Of a stretch of 19,022 nucleotides of DNA, positions 6,809 through 13,249 are shown piece by piece. Source of the DNA: an uncultured Pseudomonadota bacterium (GTDB taxonomy: Bacteria; Pseudomonadota; Gammaproteobacteria; Burkholderiales; Usitatibacteraceae); NCBI GenBank assembly GCA_937898635.1, contig CALEJW010000183.1, positions 1-19,022 on the forward strand, read 5' to 3'. Position numbers and translations under genes: made by a program. Position 1 is the first letter of the stretch, and each line of letters begins with the position of its first letter. A model generated the notes under the pieces. That model worked only from the letters and a program-made list of their open reading frames with translations, was not told the DNA's origin and did no database searches.

Positions 6809-7283
6809 CTTCGAGGCGAAGATCTGCGCGCCGGGCGAGTTCGCCGCGCGCGCCCGCGCCCTCGCCCGGCCCCTGGTGTTCACCAACGGCGTCTTCGACG
6901 TCCTGCACCGCGGCCACGTGACCTACCTCGCCGAGGCGCGCGCGCTGGGCGCGGCGCTCGCGGTGGCCCTCAACACCGACGCCTCCGTGCGCCGCCTGGG
7001 CAAGGGCGCGGACCGGCCGGTCAACCCGCTCGCGGACCGGCTCGCGGTGGTGGCGGCCCTCGAGAGCGTGGGCCTCGTCACCTGGTTCGAGGAGGACACG
7101 CCCCTCGAGCGCATCCTCGAGTGCCGGCCCGAGCGCCTCGTGAAGGGCGGCGACTGGCCCGAGGAGCGCATCGTCGGCGCCGCCGAGGTGCGCGGCTGGG
7201 GCGGCAGCGTCCACGCGATCCCCTTCCGCCACGACCGCTCGACCACGCGCCTCCTCGAGCGGATCCGGCTCCAGCCGCCATGA
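6795..7283 (+). CDS. rfaE2: D-glycero-beta-D-manno-heptose 1-phosphate adenylyltransferase (RfaE2/HldE C-terminal type)
   Basis: A nucleotidyltransferase of 162 residues if it starts at CTG 6795. It carries the family start FTNGVFDVLHRGH with the catalytic HxGH at residues 38-41, and the C-terminal VKGGDW plus FRHDRSTTRLLERI that mark the RfaE2 branch, which activates heptose phosphate with ATP for lipopolysaccharide core. The kinase half (RfaE1) is absent, so it is a stand-alone enzyme. The GTG at 6876 would cut directly into the nucleotide-binding strand. The upstream stretch LPPDFEAKICAPGEF resembles family N-termini, supporting the CTG start. It overlaps the end of the ferritin-fold gene and shares an ATGA overlap with the next gene. 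A different nucleotidyl acceptor is possible but less likely. Confidence 0.88.
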   Translation: MLPPDFEAKICAPGEFAARARALARPLVFTNGVFDVLHRGHVTYLAEARALGAALAVALNTDASVRRLGKGADRPVNPLADRLAVVAALESVGLVTWFEEDTPLERILECRPERLVKGGDWPEERIVGAAEVRGWGGSVHAIPFRHDRSTTRLLERIRLQPP

Positions 7284-8710
7284 CCGGACGCGCGGGCGTT
7301 CCCGACGCGCTCGTCGCGAGCCTGCGCGAGGTGGTGGGCGAGCGAGGCCTCGTCACCGACCCCGCCGCGCTCGCGCCCGCCACCGTGGACTGGCGCGGCC
7401 AGTTCCGCGGGCGCGCGGCACTCCTCGTGAAGCCCGCCACGACGCAGGAGATGTCGCGCGTGGTGTCGCTCCTCGCCGGCGCCGGCGTGGGCATCGTCCC
7501 GCAGGCCGGCAACACGAGCCTGTGCGGCGCCTCCGTCCCCGACGCCTCCGGCACGCAGGCGATCGTGAACGTCTCGCGCATGAACCGCGTGCGCGCGATC
7601 GACCTCGCCAACGACACGATCACCGTCGAGGCGGGCTGCATCCTCGCCGACCTGCAGCGCGTCGCCGCCGAAAACGACCGGCTCTTCCCCCTGTCGCTCG
7701 CCGCCGAGGGCAGCTGCGAGGTGGGCGGCAACATCTCCACGAACGCCGGCGGCACCCAGGTGCTGCGCTACGGCAACATGCGCGAGCAGGTGCTGGGGCT
7801 CGAGGTGGTGCTCCCCGACGGGCGCGTGTGGGACGGGCTGCGGGGGCTGCGCAAGGACAACACCGGCTACGACCTGAAGCACCTCTTCATCGGCGCCGAG
7901 GGCACGCTCGGCATCGTGACGGCGGCGGTGCTCAGGCTCTGGCCGAAGCCGCGCGCCGTCGCCACGGCGCTCGCGGCGGTCGCGGACCCGGAGGCCTCCG
8001 TCGCGCTCCTCGGCCGGCTGCGCGCGGCCTGCGGCGAGCGCGTCACCGGCTTCGAGCTCGTCTCGCGCGCCTGCCTGGACCTCGTCTTCCGGAACGTCGC
8101 GGGCACGCGCGACCCCTTCGGCGAGCCGCACCCCTGGTACGTGCTGGTCGAGCTCTTCGACAGCACCCCGGGCGAGGGGCTCGCGGCCCTGCTCGAGGGC
8201 GCCCTGGGCGAGGCGGCCGAGGCGGGCCTCGTGCGCGACGCGGCCCTCGCGGCGAGCCAGGCGCAGCGCCTCGCGCTCTGGGCGCTGCGCGAGAACATCT
8301 CGGAGGCGCAGAAGGCCGAGGGCGTCTCCGTGAAGCACGACGTCTCCGTCCCCGTGAGCCGCGTGCCGCAGCTCATCCGCGACGGCGACCGCGCGCTCGA
8401 GGCGGCCTTCCCCGGCATCCGCACGATCGCCTTCGGCCACGTGGGCGACGGCAACCTCCACTACAACGCCTTCCCCGCCGCGGGCGAGTCGCGCGACTTC
8501 GCCCACTGGGGGCCGCAGGTGAACCGCGTGGTCTACGACGTGGTGCACGGCCTCGGCGGCTCCATCAGCGCCGAGCACGGCATCGGGGCGCTCAAGCGCG
8601 ACGAGCTGCCGCGCTACAAGTCGGCGCTGGAGCTGGAGCTGATGCGCGCGGTGAAACGCACGCTCGACCCGCGCGGGATCATGAACCCGGGCAAGGTGCT
8701 CGGCCCCTAG
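7280..8710 (+). CDS. FAD-binding oxidoreductase, GlcD/D-2-hydroxyglutarate dehydrogenase-like
   Basis: A 476-residue flavoprotein with an N-terminal FAD-binding PCMH domain (about 40-220; motifs PQAGNTSLCG and AAEGSCEVGGNISTNAGG) and a C-terminal FAD-linked oxidase domain. HVGDGNLHYN (387-396) and SAEHGIGALKRDEL (Glu432) supply the two His and one Glu that bind a metal in D-2-hydroxyacid dehydrogenases. It should oxidise a D-2-hydroxy acid such as D-2-hydroxyglutarate or D-lactate to the keto acid, passing electrons to an acceptor protein. There are no iron-sulfur motifs, so it is not a fused Dld. The ATG overlaps the adenylyltransferase stop by 4 bases. Substrate cannot be fixed from sequence alone. 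Confidence 0.88.
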   Translation: MTGRAGVPDALVASLREVVGERGLVTDPAALAPATVDWRGQFRGRAALLVKPATTQEMSRVVSLLAGAGVGIVPQAGNTSLCGASVPDASGTQAIVNVSRMNRVRAIDLANDTITVEAGCILADLQRVAAENDRLFPLSLAAEGSCEVGGNISTNAGGTQVLRYGNMREQVLGLEVVLPDGRVWDGLRGLRKDNTGYDLKHLFIGAEGTLGIVTAAVLRLWPKPRAVATALAAVADPEASVALLGRLRAACGERVTGFELVSRACLDLVFRNVAGTRDPFGEPHPWYVLVELFDSTPGEGLAALLEGALGEAAEAGLVRDAALAASQAQRLALWALRENISEAQKAEGVSVKHDVSVPVSRVPQLIRDGDRALEAAFPGIRTIAFGHVGDGNLHYNAFPAAGESRDFAHWGPQVNRVVYDVVHGLGGSISAEHGIGALKRDELPRYKSALELELMRAVKRTLDPRGIMNPGKVLGP

Positions 8711-8722
8711 CCCGTCGGGCCG
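8701..8722. terminator. Possible bidirectional hairpin between convergent genes
   Basis: CGGCCC (8701-8706) pairs with GGGCCG (8717-8722) across a 10-base loop spanning the stop codon of the rightward flavoprotein gene. The convergent ybdK stop is at 8730, so only 19 bases separate the two genes. There is no T-tract. The call rests on position and a 6-bp GC stem and is weak. Confidence 0.2.
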
Positions 8723-8729
8723 GGCCGCG

Positions 8730-9896
8730 CTACTTCGACGCGCGGGCCTTCGCCGCCTCGGGCTCGGGCTTGGCGCGCGGCGGGTCGTCGCGCCAGCGCT
8801 CGGCCTGCAGGCGCACGACGTCGGAGAGGTTTCCCGTCTCCTGGAAGCGCTCGCGCAGCCAGCGGCTGTCGTTGAGGGACCCGTCGGCCTGGTCGCCGAT
8901 GGCGTGCAGCGCGCCCGCCGTGCCCAGCTCGTCCGCGGTGCCGCGGATGCGCTCGAGGGTCTCGAGCACGTCCTCGCGCAGGCGCAGGTGGGAGTGCCGG
9001 CCGGGGTCGGCGAGCATCGCCTCGAAGCCGAAGCGGCAGGCCTGGAAGCGGTTGTAGCCGTACACCAGGTACTGGCGGGCCGCGGGCTCCGTGCGGCGGT
9101 GGCGCAGCAGGTCCGCGGCCAGCGTCTGCGCGTAGGCCGCGAGCCGCGCCGCGCCCTTCACCGTGAGCGGGGTGTCGCCGATGCGGATCTCCATCGTGCC
9201 GTACTCGGGCTTGGGGCGGATGTCCCAGTAGAAGTCCTTCATGCTCGCGACGATGCCGTAGGAGGCCATCTCGTCGAAGTACACGTTGAACTCGTCCCAG
9301 GTGGCGACCTCGGGCATGTGCCCGGCGAGCGGGAAGGCCGACACCGCGTGCAGGCGCGAGGTCTCGAAGGAGGTGTCCTCGCCCTGGTAGAAGGGCGAGG
9401 AGGCGCTCAGCGCGATGAAGTGCGGGATGTAGCGCGCCATCTGGTGGGTGAGGTACACCGCGTCGTCCCCGGAGGCCACGCCCACGTGGATGTGCTGGCC
9501 GAAGACGGTGAACTGCTTGGCGAGGTAGCCGTAGAGCGCCGAGACCTTGAGGAAGCGCTCGGTGGGGAAGATGCGCCGGTCGCTCCACTGGTGGAAGGGG
9601 TGCGAGCCGCCGCCCGCCACCGCGAGGTTCAACTTCCCGGCCGCGTCCACGATGCCGTCGCGGGTGCGCGCGAGCTCCTCGTCCAGGCGGTCGAAGCGCG
9701 TGTGCACGGTGGAGTTCACCTCGATCATGCTCTCGGTGATCTCCGGCTTCACCTCGCTCGGGAGCTTCGCCTTCTCCAGGCGGGCGAGGAGGTCCGCCGC
9801 GCCCCGGGAAAGGTTGTAGTCGCGCGTGTTGAGCACCATCAGCTCCAGCTCGACGCCGAAGGTGAGTGCCTCGGAGGCCTTGAACTCGAGGGGCAT
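8730..9896 (-). CDS. ybdK: YbdK-family carboxylate-amine ligase (glutamate-cysteine ligase type 2)
   Basis: A 388-residue member of the GCS2/YbdK family, which makes gamma-glutamylcysteine with ATP; the E. coli enzyme is a weak ligase in vitro. Seen here are FGVELELMVL near the N-terminus (Glu pair for metal and ATP), EITESMIEVNS, QHIHVGV, SSPFYQGEDTSFETSRL and the C-terminal RPKPEYGTMEIRIGDTPL. The length fits the family. The ATG at 9896 has GGAG 6 bases upstream. The last 20 residues are a charged Lys/Ala/Glu tail. It follows the Kef-like antiporter by 11 bases on the same strand, a pairing with glutathione chemistry. Confidence 0.9.
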   Translation of the reverse strand: MPLEFKASEALTFGVELELMVLNTRDYNLSRGAADLLARLEKAKLPSEVKPEITESMIEVNSTVHTRFDRLDEELARTRDGIVDAAGKLNLAVAGGGSHPFHQWSDRRIFPTERFLKVSALYGYLAKQFTVFGQHIHVGVASGDDAVYLTHQMARYIPHFIALSASSPFYQGEDTSFETSRLHAVSAFPLAGHMPEVATWDEFNVYFDEMASYGIVASMKDFYWDIRPKPEYGTMEIRIGDTPLTVKGAARLAAYAQTLAADLLRHRRTEPAARQYLVYGYNRFQACRFGFEAMLADPGRHSHLRLREDVLETLERIRGTADELGTAGALHAIGDQADGSLNDSRWLRERFQETGNLSDVVRLQAERWRDDPPRAKPEPEAAKARASK

Positions 9897-9907
9897 CGGG
9901 GGCTCCG

Positions 9908-11188
9908 TCAGGAGAGGGTGGACCCGGGCGCCTTGGGCGGGACGCTCGCCGACTTGCCCGCGGGACCGCCGCCCGGCGAAGCCCCGGGCGCGCCGGGCGC
10001 GGCCTCGCCGGCGAAGCGCAGGGCCCACTGCGTGGCGACGGGGCCCGCGATCTCCATGAGGATCACGGCGGCGACGACGACCGCGGCGAGGCGCTCGCCG
10101 AAGACCGGGTAGATGCGCGAGACGTCGTGCAGCAGCAGGAGCGCGAGCGAGGACATCGGCAGCAGCGCCGCGGCGAGGGCGAGGGACTGGCGCCAGCGCA
10201 TGCCGCCGGCGGGCGCCACGCCCATCACGCCCACGAACTTGCCGGCGGCGCGCGCCGCCACGAAGGCGAGCGCCGCCCAGCCCGCCGTCTCGAACGAGGA
10301 GAGCGGCAGGCTCGCCCCGGTGATCACGAAGAGCACCACGAAGAAGAGCCGGGAGGCGCGCCCGAGCTCCACGTTCACCAGCACGTGGCGGTCGCGGTCG
10401 TTCCTCACGAACATGCCCAGGGCGAGGAGCGCGAGGATCACGGAGAGCTTGGCCATCTGCGCCAGGCCGACGGAGGCGAGCACGAGGCCCGCCACGAGCG
10501 TGAAGTGCAGCTCCGGGTTCCTCTCGACGCGGCGGGCGAGCAGGCGCGCGATCCAGGCCATGAGGCCGCCGAGGGCGAGCGAGCCCGCGAAGAGATAGAG
10601 CGGGTGCAGCACGGCCACGTCGAGGTCCAGGCGCACCTCGTAGTGCACGGGCGCGGTGAGCATGGTCACCACCACGGAGGCGAGCAGGCTGTTCAGCGCG
10701 ACGAGCGTGAGCGCGCGTTCCGTCACCTGGCCGTCGGCGCGGGAGTCCTGCACCACCAGCAGCACGACCGCGGGCGAGGTCGCCATGGCGATCGCGGCGG
10801 CGAGCCCCGCCATCAGCGGCGCGAAGCCCATGGCCGTGAGCGCCGCGAAGACCAGGCCGAAGGTGAGGAGGTTCTCCGCGAGCGCCGTCGCGGCGAGCGT
10901 CCAGTCGCGCCGCAGCCAGGAGAGATCCAGGCGCCTGCCGAGGTCGAAGAGCACCAGCCCCAGCCCGATGTCGACGAAGATGCGCGCCTCCTCGAGGAGC
11001 GGGCCCACGTTCATCGCCGCGGCCACGGGGGCGATCGCGAATCCCACGACCACGTAGCCGATGACGCGCGGCAGGCGCAGCTGGCGCGCGACCTCCCCGC
11101 CGAGCATGCCCGCCACGAGCAGCACGCCGAAGAGCAGCGGGTAGCTGAGGGTCAGGGGCAGCGAGGGCAGGAAGGCAAACTCCGTCAT
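9908..11188 (-). CDS. CPA2 cation:proton antiporter, Kef-like without RCK domain
   Basis: A 426-residue membrane protein with about eleven or twelve hydrophobic helices forming one Na+/H+-exchanger (CPA2) domain. It opens with a helix and RLPRVIGYVVVGFAIAP, typical of Kef/RosB-type antiporters, and has the discontinuous-helix region ATSPAVVLLV. Kef potassium systems carry a C-terminal RCK/TrkA-N domain that binds NAD and glutathione; here the protein ends in a Gly/Pro/Ala-rich tail of about 35 residues with no Rossmann motif. It should exchange K+ or Na+ for H+, but glutathione gating as in KefB/KefC is not supported by its own sequence. The ATG at 11188 has no strong ribosome site. Confidence 0.88.
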   Translation of the reverse strand: MTEFAFLPSLPLTLSYPLLFGVLLVAGMLGGEVARQLRLPRVIGYVVVGFAIAPVAAAMNVGPLLEEARIFVDIGLGLVLFDLGRRLDLSWLRRDWTLAATALAENLLTFGLVFAALTAMGFAPLMAGLAAAIAMATSPAVVLLVVQDSRADGQVTERALTLVALNSLLASVVVTMLTAPVHYEVRLDLDVAVLHPLYLFAGSLALGGLMAWIARLLARRVERNPELHFTLVAGLVLASVGLAQMAKLSVILALLALGMFVRNDRDRHVLVNVELGRASRLFFVVLFVITGASLPLSSFETAGWAALAFVAARAAGKFVGVMGVAPAGGMRWRQSLALAAALLPMSSLALLLLHDVSRIYPVFGERLAAVVVAAVILMEIAGPVATQWALRFAGEAAPGAPGASPGGGPAGKSASVPPKAPGSTLS

Positions 11189-11403
11189 GTCGTGAAGGCT
11201 TCGGTCCTGGGGTGGCGTGACTTCGGGGTCCGGGGATGACTCGCCTCCTGGATGGAGGTCCCGCTGGGAGCGCGCAGGAATGCGGCTCCCGGATTATGAT
11301 GCGCGCAGTGCCGTCGGCGCAATCGCCTTCGGACACGGACCCGGCGGCGCGGTTCCCGGGGCGGCGACCGAGGCGCCGGGGGCCGCCAGGAAAAAAAGGG
11401 ACC
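11189..11403. promoter_or_regulatory. Divergent intergenic region, antiporter/kinase-cyclase
   Basis: These 215 bp hold no gene I can support. The one AT-rich spot is GGATTATGAT at 11291-11300. It gives TATGAT (11295-11300) toward the kinase gene and CATAAT (11293-11298, minus strand) toward the antiporter, each five of six matches to a -10, but no good -35 is seen. CCTCC (11244-11248) and GGAGG (11254-11258) form a small 5-bp inverted repeat of unknown meaning. The kinase reading frame stays open back to 11236, but that stretch is Arg/Pro/Gly-rich and contains the -10, so I treat it as leader. Confidence 0.4.
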
Positions 11404-13224
11404 ATGGCGCAGACTCCGTACACGAACACCCTTCCCCTGGACTCGATGCTGATGGAGTACCAGCTCGTCTCCGTGCTCGGGGTGGGCGGCTTCGGCATCA
11501 CCTACCTCGCGCGCGACACGCACCTGGAGAAGGACGTCGCGATCAAGGAGTACTACCCCGCGGCGGACGTCGCCCGCGTCGAGGGCGGCACGGTCACCCT
11601 CACCAACACGCAGCGCACCGAGGAGTACCAGGCGGGCCTCGACCGCTTCCTGAAGGAGGCGCGCACGCTCGCCGGCTTCAGCCACCCCCACATCGTGCGC
11701 GTGAACCGCTACTTCAAGGCCCACGGCACGGGCTACATGGTGATGGACTACGAGGAGGGCGAGTCGCTCAAGACCTACCTCGAGAAGCACCCCTTCCCCC
11801 CCGAGGACGCGATGAAGTCGCAGCTCGCGCTGCTCCTCGACGGCATCGGCAAGGTCCATGCCGCGGGGTTCCTGCACCGCGACATCAAGCCGGACAACAT
11901 CTACATCCGCGCCGACGGCACGCCGGTGCTCCTCGACTTCGGTTCCGCGCGGCACGCGATCGGCGGCTCCGAGCGCACGCTCACGACCCTCGTCACGCCC
12001 GGCTACGCGCCCTTCGAGCAGTACACCGCGAAGGCCGAGCAGGGCCCCTGGTCGGACATCTACGCGCTGGGCGGCGTCCTCTACTTCTCCGTGACCGGCG
12101 AGAACCCGCCGGACGCGCTCACGCGGATGAAGGCCGACGCCGTGCCCGACGTCCTCGCGCGCGCCCACGGCCGCTACAGCGACGCCTTCCTCGACGCGAT
12201 CGCCTGGGCCCTGCGCCTCGACGAGAAGGAGCGCCCCCAAAGCGTCGCCGAGTGGCGCCGGCGCATCCTCGGGGACCTCCCGGAGCCGCAGCTGCCGGCG
12301 CCCGACCTCCTGGTGGACGAGTTCGGCGCCGCCCCCTCCGCCCCGGCGGGCGCGACCGGCCCGGCGACGGCCGCGAGGCCCGGCCCCGCCACCGCGCCGG
12401 CCACGGCCCCCGCGACGCTGCGGGAGGCGCCCGCCAGGGCCGCGTCTCCCGACACCCAGGACATCTCTTCCTTCCTCGAGCGGCGCGACGAGATCGAGCG
12501 CGCCGTGAAGGCGAAGTTCCAGCGCGTGCTCACGGTGATGTTCACCGACCTCAAGGGCTCCACGGCGATCGCCGAGGCCTCCGGCGACATCGCCGTGCGC
12601 GCGATGCTCAAGCGCTACCACGACCTGTGCCTCATCGCCGTCAACCGGCACGGCGGCACGCTGGTGAAGACGATCGGCGACGGCTCGCTCTCGCACTTCG
12701 AGGACGCCGCGGCCGCCTGCCGCGCGGCCTGCGACGTCCAGCGGGGCATGGAGGAGATCAACCTCGCGGGGACCTACAAGTCGCTTCTGCTCGCGCGCAT
12801 CGGCATCCACACCGGCGAGTGCATCCTCGAGAAGAACGACATCTTCGGCGACGTGGTGAACACGGCCTCGCGCTTCGAGTCCTCGGCGAACCCCGGCGAG
12901 ATCCTGGTCTCCGAGGACACCTACAACGCGCTCGCCGACAGGAGCGAGTTCTACGCGCGCTTCGACCGCGAGGTGACGCTCAAAGGCAAGAGCAGGCCCT
13001 TCAACGCCTACATCGTCTTCTGGGACCCGAAGGAGGTCGAGCGCGACAAGGCGCGGCCCGGCGAGGCCGCGGCCGCGAAGCCCGCGACGCCGGCCTGGAA
13101 GCTCGCCGCGCTCGTGGCCGTGCCGCTGCTGCTGGTCCTCGCCGCCGCGATCTGGATCACGGGCGGGGGCAAGTTCGCGGGCGAGTCGCGCCGGACGATC
13201 GAGCACTCGATCCCGGCGAAGTAG
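11404..13224 (+). CDS. Ser/Thr protein kinase - class III adenylate cyclase fusion with C-terminal membrane anchor
   Basis: A 606-residue fusion. The kinase domain (about 19-290) has the glycine loop GVGGFG (26-31), Lys48, the catalytic HRDIKPDN (Asp160), DFG (178-180) and the bacterial activation motif TPGYAPFEQY, so it looks active. An Ala/Pro-rich linker (about 293-355) leads to a cyclase domain (about 372-540) with metal Asp382 (FTDLKGST) and Asp426 (GDG), adenine-selecting Lys422 and Asp479, and transition-state Asn486 and Arg490. All expected catalytic residues of an adenylate cyclase are present. One transmembrane helix (566-586) and a 20-residue tail follow, placing both domains in the cytoplasm if the tail is outside. 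The ATG at 11404 was chosen because the kinase fold begins 18 residues later; longer starts are possible. Confidence 0.88.
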   Translation: MAQTPYTNTLPLDSMLMEYQLVSVLGVGGFGITYLARDTHLEKDVAIKEYYPAADVARVEGGTVTLTNTQRTEEYQAGLDRFLKEARTLAGFSHPHIVRVNRYFKAHGTGYMVMDYEEGESLKTYLEKHPFPPEDAMKSQLALLLDGIGKVHAAGFLHRDIKPDNIYIRADGTPVLLDFGSARHAIGGSERTLTTLVTPGYAPFEQYTAKAEQGPWSDIYALGGVLYFSVTGENPPDALTRMKADAVPDVLARAHGRYSDAFLDAIAWALRLDEKERPQSVAEWRRRILGDLPEPQLPAPDLLVDEFGAAPSAPAGATGPATAARPGPATAPATAPATLREAPARAASPDTQDISSFLERRDEIERAVKAKFQRVLTVMFTDLKGSTAIAEASGDIAVRAMLKRYHDLCLIAVNRHGGTLVKTIGDGSLSHFEDAAAACRAACDVQRGMEEINLAGTYKSLLLARIGIHTGECILEKNDIFGDVVNTASRFESSANPGEILVSEDTYNALADRSEFYARFDREVTLKGKSRPFNAYIVFWDPKEVERDKARPGEAAAAKPATPAWKLAALVAVPLLLVLAAAIWITGGGKFAGESRRTIEHSIPAK

Positions 13225-13235
13225 CCCGGGGGAGC

Positions 13236-13249
13236 GGGCGCGGGCGCCC
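13236..13249. terminator. Possible hairpin between convergent genes
   Basis: GGGCG (13236-13240) and CGCCC (13245-13249) can form a stem with loop CGGG in the 24-base gap between the kinase-cyclase stop and the bcsB stop, touching the latter. No T-run follows on either strand. It could help both convergent transcripts end, but GC-rich DNA makes such stems common by chance. Confidence 0.25.

Noticed and set aside
4645..6921. Long plus-strand open frame (758 codons) across the FAD oxidoreductase and ferritin-fold genes
   Set aside because: It is antisense to one real gene and out of frame with another, has low-complexity Arg/Gly/His composition and no recognisable motif.
11236..11403. N-terminal extension of the kinase frame, with in-frame ATGs at 11236, 11296 and 11299
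   Set aside because: The extra 56 residues are Arg/Pro/Gly/Ser-rich and overlap the -10-like element. The kinase fold needs nothing upstream of 11404. A longer start cannot be fully excluded.
12340..12440. Repetitive GCC/CCG-rich stretch that looks like a DNA repeat
   Set aside because: It encodes the Ala/Pro/Thr-rich linker between kinase and cyclase domains; a flexible linker explains it.
11185..13206. Long minus-strand open frame opposite the kinase-cyclase gene
   Set aside because: The opposite strand has unmistakable kinase and cyclase motifs; this frame is Val/Glu/Arg-rich shadow sequence.
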